Shown here one piece after another: positions 56,000 to 64,000 of a stretch of 64,000 nt of DNA. Below the pieces are notes generated by a model. That model worked only from the letters and a program-made list of their open reading frames with translations, was not told the DNA's origin and did not search any database. The translations under genes were made by a program, and so were the position numbers. This DNA comes from Taudactylus pleione (lineage: Eukaryota; Chordata; Amphibia; Anura; Myobatrachidae), in assembly GCA_031769625.1 (NCBI GenBank), contig JAUIMM010000135.1, positions 8,173,501-8,237,500 on the forward strand, in the 5' to 3' direction. Positions within the stretch are counted from its first letter, which is position 1, and the number at the start of each line of letters is the position of its first letter.

Positions 56000-58900
56000 A
56001 TGGATGTGAGAATGTATTTTATAATGTTATAATGTATGTTAGAATGTTATAATGGATGTTAGAATGTATATTAGAATTTTAGAATGTATGCTAGAATGTT
56101 ATAATGGATGTTCGAATGTATATTAGAATGTAAGAATGTATGGTAGAATATTATAATGGATGTTAGAATGTTTTAATGGATGTTAGAATGTATATTTGAA
56201 TGTTAGAATGTATGTTACAATGTATGTTAGATTTTTAGAATGTAAGTTAGAATGTTATAATGGATGTTAGAATGTATATTAGAATGTTAGAATGTATTTT
56301 CAGATTTTATAATGGATGTTAGAATGTTATAATGGATGTTAGAATGTATATTAGATTGTTATAATGTATGCTATAATGTTATAATGCATGTTAGAATGTA
56401 TATTAGAATGTTAGAATGTTTGTTATAATGTTAGAATGGATATTAGAATGTATATTAGAATGTTAGAATGTATATTAGAATGTTAGAATGTATATTACAA
56501 TGTTATAATGATGTTAGAATGTATATTAAAATACTATAATGGATGTTAGAATGTTATAATGGATGTTAGAATGTATATTTTAATGTTATAATGTATGTTA
56601 GAATGTTATAATGTATGCTAGAATGTTATAATGGATGTTAGAATGTATATAAGAATGTTATAATGTATGTTAAAATGTTATAATTGATGTTAGAATATTA
56701 TAATTGATGTTATAATGTATGTTAGAATGTTAAAATTGATGTTATAATGTTATAATGGATGACAGAATGCATGTTATAATGTTATAATGTAATAAAGAAT
56801 GTTAAAATCGATGTTAGAATGTATATTAAAATGTTAGAATGTATGTTAGAATGTTAGAATGTATGTTAGAATGTTTTAATGGATGTAAGAATGTATATTA
56901 GAATGTTAGAATGTATGTTAGAATGTTATAATGAATGTTAGAATGTATATTAGAATGTTACAATGTATGTTAGAATATTATAATGGATGTTAGAATGTTA
57001 TAATGGATGTTATAATGTATGTTAGAATGTTATAATGGATGTTAGAATGGATGTTAGAATGTTTTAATGGATGTTAGAATGTATGTTAGAATGTTATGAT
57101 GGAAGTTACAATGTTATAATTGATTTTAGAATGTATATTTGAATGTTACCATGTATGTTAGAAAGTTAGGATGGATGTTAGAATGTTAGAATGGATGTTA
57201 GAATATATGTTAGAATGTTAGAATGCATGTTAGAATGTTATAATGGATGTTATAATGTATAGTAGAATGTTATAATGTATGTTAGAATGTTATAATGGAT
57301 GTTAGAAAGTTAGAATGGATGTTAGAATATTATAATTGATGTTAAAAAGTATGCTAGAATGTTAAAATAGATTTTTGATAGTTATAATTGATGTTAGAAT
57401 GTATATTAGAATGTTAGAATGTCTGTGAGAATGTTATAATGGATGTTAGACTGTTATAATGGATGTTAGAATGTATATTAGAATGCTATAATGGATGTTA
57501 GAATGTTATAAAGGATTTTAGTATGTATATTTGAATGTTAGAATGTATGTTAGAATGTTATAATGGATGTTAGAATGTTTTAATGGATGTTAGAATGTAT
57601 ATTTGAATGTTAGAATGTATGTTACAATGTATGTTAGATTGTTAGAATGTAAGTTAGAATGTTATAATTGGATGTTAGAATGTTTAATTGATGTTAGAAT
57701 GTATATTAGAATGTTAGAATGTATGTTAGGATGTTATAATGGATGTTAGAATGTTATAATGGATGTTAGAATGTATATTAGATTGTTATAATGTATGTTA
57801 TAATGTTATAATGCATGTTAGAATGTATATTAGAATGTGAGAAGGTATGTTATAATGTTAGAATGGATGTCAGAATGTATATTAGAATGTTAGAATGTAT
57901 GTTAGAATGTTAGAATGATGTTAGAATGTATATTAGAATGTTAGAATGAATGTTAGAATGTTATAATGGATGTTAGAATGTATATTTTAATGTTATAATG
58001 TATGTTAGAATGTTATAATGTATGCTGGAATGGTAAACTGGATGTTATAATGTATATAAGAATGTTATAATGTATGTTAAAATGTAATAATTGATGTTAG
58101 AATATTATAATTGATGTTATATTTTTTGTTAGAATGTTAAAATTTATGTTAGAATGTTATAATGGATGTCAGAATGTATGCTATAATGTTATAATGTAAT
58201 AAAGAATGTTAAAATCGATGTTAGAATGTATATTAGAATGTTAGAATGTATGTTAGAATATATGTTAGAATGTTAGAATGTATGTTAGAATATTTTATTG
58301 GATGTAAGAATGTTTTATTGGATGTTAGAATGTATATTAGAATGTTAGAATGTATGTTAGGATGTTATAATGGATGTTAGAATGTTATAATGGATGTTAG
58401 AATGTATATTAGATTTTTATAATGTATGTTAGAGTGTTATAATGCATGTTAGAATGTATATTAGAATGTTAGAATGTATGTTAAAATGTATATTAGAATG
58501 TTACAATGTATGTTAGAATATTATAATGGATGTTAGAATGTTATAATGGATGTTATAATGTATACTATAATGTAATAATGTATGTTAGAATGTTATAATG
58601 GATGTTAGAATGGATGTTAGAATGTTTTAATGGATGTTAGAATGTATGTTAGAATGTTATGATGGAAGTTACAATGTTATAATTGATTTTAGAATGTATA
58701 TTAGAATGTTATCATGTATGTTAGAATGTTATGATGGATGTTAGAATGTTAGAATGGATGTTAGAATATTATTATTGATGTTAAAAAGTATGATAGAATG
58801 TTAAAATAGATTTTGGAATGTTATAATGGATGTTAGAATGTATTTGAGAATGTTAGAATGTCTGTGAGAATGTTATAATGAATGTTAGACTGTTAGAATG

Positions 58901-61870
58901 GATGTTAGAATGTATATTAGAATGCTATAATGGATGTTAGAATGTTAGAATGGATGTGAGAATGTATTTTATAATGTTATAATGTATGTTAGAATGTTAT
59001 AATGGATGTTAGAATGTATATTAGAATTTTAGAATGTATGCTAGAATGTTATAATGGATGTTCGAATGTATATTAGAATGTAAGAATGTATGGTAGAATA
59101 TTATAATGGATGTTAGAATGTTTTAATGGATGTTAGAATGTATATTTGAATGTTAGAATGTATGTTACAATGTATGTTAGATTTTTAGAATGTAAGTTAG
59201 AATGTTATAATGGATGTTAGAATGTATATTAGAATGTTAGAATGTATTTTCAGATTTTATAATGGATGTTAGAATGTTATAATGGATGTTAGAATGTATA
59301 TTAGATTGTTATAATGTATGCTATAATGTTATAATGCATGTTAGAATGTTTGTTATAATGTTAGAATGGATATTAGAATGTATATTAGAATGTTAGAATG
59401 TATATTAGAATGTTAGAATGTATGTTACAATGTTATAATGATGTTAGAATGTATATTAAAATACTATAATGGATGTTAGAATGTTATAATGGATGTTAGA
59501 ATGTATATTTTAATGTTATAATGTATGTTAGAATGTTATAATGTATGCTAGAATGTTATAATGGATGTTAGAGTGTATATAAGAATGTTATAATGTATGT
59601 TAAAATGTTATAATTGATGTTAGAATATTATAATTGATGTTATAATGTATGTTAGAATGTTAAAATTGATGTTATAATGTTATAATGGATGTCAGAATGT
59701 ATGTTATAATGTTATAATGTAAAAAAGAATGTTAAAATCGATGTTAGAATGTATATTAAAATGTTAGAATGTATGTTAGAATGTTAGAATGTATGTTAGA
59801 ATGTTTTAATGGATGTAAGAATGTATATTAGAATGTTAGAATGTATGTTAGAATGTTATAATGAATGTTATAATGTATATTAGAATGTTACAATGTATGT
59901 TAGAATATTATAATGGATGTTAGAATGTTATAATGGATGTTATAATGTATGTTAGAATGTTATAATGGATGTTAGAATGGATGTTAGAATGTTTTAATGG
60001 ATGTTAGAATGTATGTTAGAATGTTATGATGGAAGTTACAATGTTATAATTGATTTTAGAATGTATATTTGAATGTTACCATGTATGTTAGAAAGTTAGG
60101 ATGGATGTTAGAATGTTAGAATGGATGTTAGAATATATGTTAGAATGTTAGAATGCATGTTAGAATGTTATAATGGATGTTATAATGTATAGTAGAATGT
60201 TATAATGTATGTTAGAATGTTATAATGGATGTTAGAAAATTAGAATGGATGTTAGAATATTATAATTGATGTTAAAAAGTATGCTAGAATGTTAAAATAG
60301 ATTTTTGATAGTTATAATTGATGTTAGAATGTATATTAGAATGTTAGAATGTCTGTGAGAATGTTATAATGGATGTTAGACTGTTATAATGGATGTTAGA
60401 ATGTATATTAGAATGCTATAATGGATGTTAGAATGTTATAAAGGATTTTAGTATGTATATTTGAATGTTAGAATGTATGTTAGAATGTTATAATGGATGT
60501 TAGAATGTTTTAATGGATGTTGGAATGTATATTTGAATGTTAGAATGTATGTTACTATGTATGTTAGATTGTTAGAATGTAAGTTAGAATGTTATAATTG
60601 GATGTTAGAATGTTTAATGGATGTTAGAATGTATATTAGAATGTTTGAATGTATGTTAGGATGTTATAATGGATGTTAGAATGTTATAATGGATGTTAGA
60701 ATGTATATTAGATTGTTATAATGTATGTTATAATGTTATAATGCATGTTAGAATGTATATTAGAATGTGAGAAGGTATGTTATAATGTTAGAATGGATGT
60801 CAGAATGTATATTAGAATGTTAGAATGTATGTTAGAATGTTAGAATGATGTTAGAATGTATATTAGAATGTTAGAATGAATGTTAGAATGTTATAATGGA
60901 TGTTAGAATGTATATTTTAATGTTATAATGTATGTTAGAATGTTATAATGTATGCTGGAATGGTAAACTGGATGTTATAATGTATATAAGAATGTTATAA
61001 TGTATGTTAAAATGTAATAATTGATGTTAGAATATTATAATTGATGTTATATTTTTTGTTAGAATGTTAAAATTTATGTTAGAATGTTATAATGGATGTC
61101 AGAATGTATGCTATAATGTTATAATGTAATAAAGAATGTTAAAATCGATGTTAGAATGTATATTAGAATGTTAGAATGTATGTTAGAATATATGTTAGAA
61201 TGTTAGAATGTATGTTAGAATATTTTATTGGATGAAAGAATGTTTTATTGGATGTTAGAATGTATATTAGAATGTTAGAATGTATGTTAGGATGTTATAA
61301 TGGATGTTAGAATGTTATAATGGATGTTAGAATGTATATTAGATTTTTATAATGTATGTTAGAGTGTTATAATGCATGTTAGAATGTATATTAGAATGTT
61401 AGAATGTATGTTAAAATGTATATTAGAATGTTACAATGTATGTTAGAATATTATAATGGATGTTAGAATGTTATAATGGATGTTATAATGTATACTATAA
61501 TGTAATAATGTATGTTAGAATGTTATAATGGATGTTAGAATGGATGTTAGAATGTTTTAATGGATGTTAGAATGTATGTTAGAATGTTATGATGGAAGTT
61601 ACAATGTTATAATTGATTTTAGAATGTATATTAGAATGTTATCATGTATGTTAGAATGTTATGATGGATGTTAGAATGTTAGAATGGATGTTAGAATATT
61701 ATTATTGATGTTAAAAAGTATGATAGAATGTTAAAATAGATTTTGGAATGTTATAATGGATGTTAGAATGTATTTTAGAATGTTAGAATGTCTGTGAGAA
61801 TGTTATAATGGATGTTAGACTGTTAGAATGGATGTTAGAATGTATATTAGAATGCTATAATGGATGTTAG
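56000..61870. repeat. Tandem higher-order repeat of 2,930-2,950 bp, two copies
   Basis: 56000-58949 recurs from 58950 with an offset of 2,950 that drops to 2,930 after a 20-bp (one-unit) loss near 59347. Marker variants such as TTCGAATG (56112 and 59062) line up. A few substitutions separate the copies. Confidence 0.8.
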
Positions 61871-64000
61871 AATGTTATAATGGATGTTAGAATGTATAGT
61901 TGAATGTTATAATGTATGTTAGAATGTTATAATGTATGCTAGAATGTTATAATGGATGTTTGAATGTATATTAGAATGTAATAATGTATGTTAAAATGTT
62001 ATAATGGATGTTAGAATATTATTAATTGATGATTTAATGTATGTTAGAAGGTTAAAATTGATGTTAGAATGTTATAATGGATGTCAGAATGTATGTTATA
62101 AAATAAGTTAGAATGTCATAATGGATGTTAGAATGTATATTATAATGTTAAAATGTATGTTAGAATGTTATAATGGATGTTAGAATGTATAGTAGAATGT
62201 TGGAATGTATGTTAGAATGTCAGAATGTATGTTAGAAATTTTTAATGGATGTTAGAATGTTTTAATGGATGTTTGAATGTATATTATAATGTTAGAATGT
62301 ATATTAGAATGTTAGAATGTATGTTAGGATGTTATAATGGATGTTAGAATGTTATAATGGATGTTAGAATGTATATTAGATTGTTATAATGTATGTTATA
62401 ATGTTATAATGCATGTTAGAATGTATATTAGAATGTGAGAAGGTATGTTATAATGTTAGAATGGATGTCAGAATGTATATTAGAATGTTAGAATGTATGT
62501 TAGAATGTTAGAATGATGTTAGAATGTATATTAGAATGTTAGAATGAATGTTAGAATGTTATAATGGATGTTAGAATGTATATTTTAATGTTATAATGTA
62601 TGTTAGAATGTTATAATGTATGCTGGAATGGTAAACTGGATGTTATAATGTATATAAGAATGTTATAATGTATGTTAAAATGTAATAATTGATATTAGAA
62701 TATTATAATTGATGTTATATTTTTTGTTAGAATGTTAAAATTTATGTTAGAATGTTATAATGGATGTCAGAATGTATGCTATAATGTTATAATGTAATAA
62801 AGAATGTTAAAATCGATGTTAGAATGTATATTAGAATGTTAGAATGTATGTTAGAATATATGTTAGAATGTTAGAATGTATGTTAAAATATTTTATTGGA
62901 TGTAAGAATGTTTTATTGGATGTTAGAATGTATATTAGAATGTTAGAATGTATGTTAGGATGTTATAATGGATGTTAGAATGTTATAATGGATGTTAGAA
63001 TGTATATTAGATTTTTATAATGTATGTTAGAGTGTTATAATGCATGTTAGAATGTATATTAGAATGTTAGAATGTATGTTAAAATGTATATTAGAATGTT
63101 ACAATGTATGTTAGAATATTATAATGGATGTTAGAATGTTATAATGGATGTTATAATGTATACTATAATGTAATAATGTATGTTAGAATGTTATAATGGA
63201 TGTTAGAATGGATGTTAGAATGTTTTAATGGATGTTAGAATGTATGTTAGAATGTTATGATGGAAGTTACAATGTTATAATTGATTTTAGAATGTATATT
63301 AGAATGTTATCATGTATGTTAGAATGTTATGATGGATGTTAGAATGTTAGAATGGATGTTAGAATATTATTATTGATGTTAAAAAGTATGATAGAATGTT
63401 AAAATAGATTTTGGAATGTTATAATGGATGTTAGAATGTATTTTAGAATGTTAGAATGTCTGTGAGAATGTTATAATGGATGTTAGACTGTTAGAATGGA
63501 TGTTAGAATGTATATTAGAATGCTATAATGGATGTTAGAATGTTATAATGGATGTTAGAATGTATAGTTGAATGTTATAATGTATGTTAGAATGTTATAA
63601 TGTATGCTAGAATGTTATAATGGATGTTTGAATGTATATTAGAATGTAATAATGTATGTTAAAATGTTATAATGGATGTTAGAATATTATTAATTGATGA
63701 TTTAATGTATGTTAGAAGGTTAAAATTGATGTTAGAATGTTATAATGGATGTCAGAATGTATGTTATAAAATAAGTTAGAATGTCATAATGGATGTTAGA
63801 ATGTATATTATAATGTTAAAATGTATGTTAGAATGTTATAATGGATGTTAGAATGTATAGTAGAATGTTGGAATGTATGTTAGAATGTCAGAATGTATGT
63901 TAGAAATTTTTAATGGATGTTAGAATGTTTTAATGGATGTTTGAATATATATTATAATGTTAGAATGTATGTTAGAATGTTATAATGGATGTTAGAATGT
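60680..64000. repeat. Tandem higher-order repeat of about 1,668 bp
   Basis: 60680-62330 recurs from about 62348 with offset 1,668 (for example GAAGGTATGT at 60771 and 62439). Its first part lies inside the 2.93-kb repeat, so duplications of different lengths overlap. Confidence 0.75.

Larger units (their letters stand above)
48031..64000. repeat. 16-kb C-poor satellite, about 20-bp unit
   Basis: The array is made of TTAGAATG- and TTATAATG-type octamers alternating with 12-mers that add GATG, TATG or TATA, giving a period of about 20 bp (8+12). It continues past the window end. Cytosine is nearly absent on the + strand; several 60-base lines hold none. Short frames here (for example 49851-50036, Met-Leu-Glu-Cys-rich) merely translate the repeat. 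Low identity between neighbouring units but near identity between distant blocks shows growth by duplication of long segments. Confidence 0.95.

Noticed and set aside
48031..64000. Open frames rich in Met-Leu-Glu-Cys-Tyr-Asn
   Set aside because: They are translations of the 20-bp satellite, recur with the block duplications and have no start context or domain.

Overview
The window looks like repeat-rich intergenic and intronic DNA from a large vertebrate genome, most likely an anuran amphibian. The grounds are spliced vertebrate-type exons, CpG-decayed stops, and a transposon mix known to be rich in amphibians: DIRS, Penelope, Ty3/Gypsy, L1/Tx1-like LINE, Tc1, hAT and Harbinger-type MITEs. 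No prokaryotic gene, tRNA or rRNA was recognised.

Host genes. Two decayed copies of a C-type-lectin-like gene of the bone-marrow-proteoglycan/eosinophil-major-basic-protein type (PRG2/PRG3-like) lie in tandem on the + strand. Copy 1 shows its last two exons (156-261, 658-716). Copy 2 is spread over 35400-42207 as four exons: an acidic exon that runs into the lectin domain, then three lectin exons. Flanking introns and 3' ends of the copies align (about 1-918 with 40838-42410). Each copy is broken differently.

Layout. 1195-2340 holds an old tandem duplication. 2355-6320 is a minus-strand LTR retroelement with a 5-bp target duplication; its one open frame joins Gag-like pieces to a BRCT domain resembling that of replication factor C subunit 1. 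6366-9500 is a deleted DIRS element, and 10040-10660 is another tyrosine-recombinase retroelement remnant. 11460-17060 is a degenerate Ty3/Gypsy pol with at least two Harbinger-type insertions carrying TTA duplications. 18300-23670 is an L1/Tx1-like LINE. 23710-25303 is an inverted repeat split by a solo LTR (24509-25258). 25430-27079 is a Tc1 element.

27581-35341 is a composite of two head-to-head Penelope-like elements inside a 14-bp target duplication, with two hammerhead-ribozyme-like motifs. It ends 58 bp before the first exon of lectin copy 2. The introns of that copy carry MITEs, a 31-bp minisatellite and an element built almost entirely of consecutive hairpins. A second Tc1 (42680-44262, minus) and a hAT transposon (44667-47770, minus) follow.

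From about 48030 to the end, 16 kb is one C-poor, A/T-rich satellite with a roughly 20-bp unit, organised in nested higher-order repeats of about 1,760, 2,930-2,950 and 1,668 bp. All identifications come from reading motifs by eye; no database search was run.
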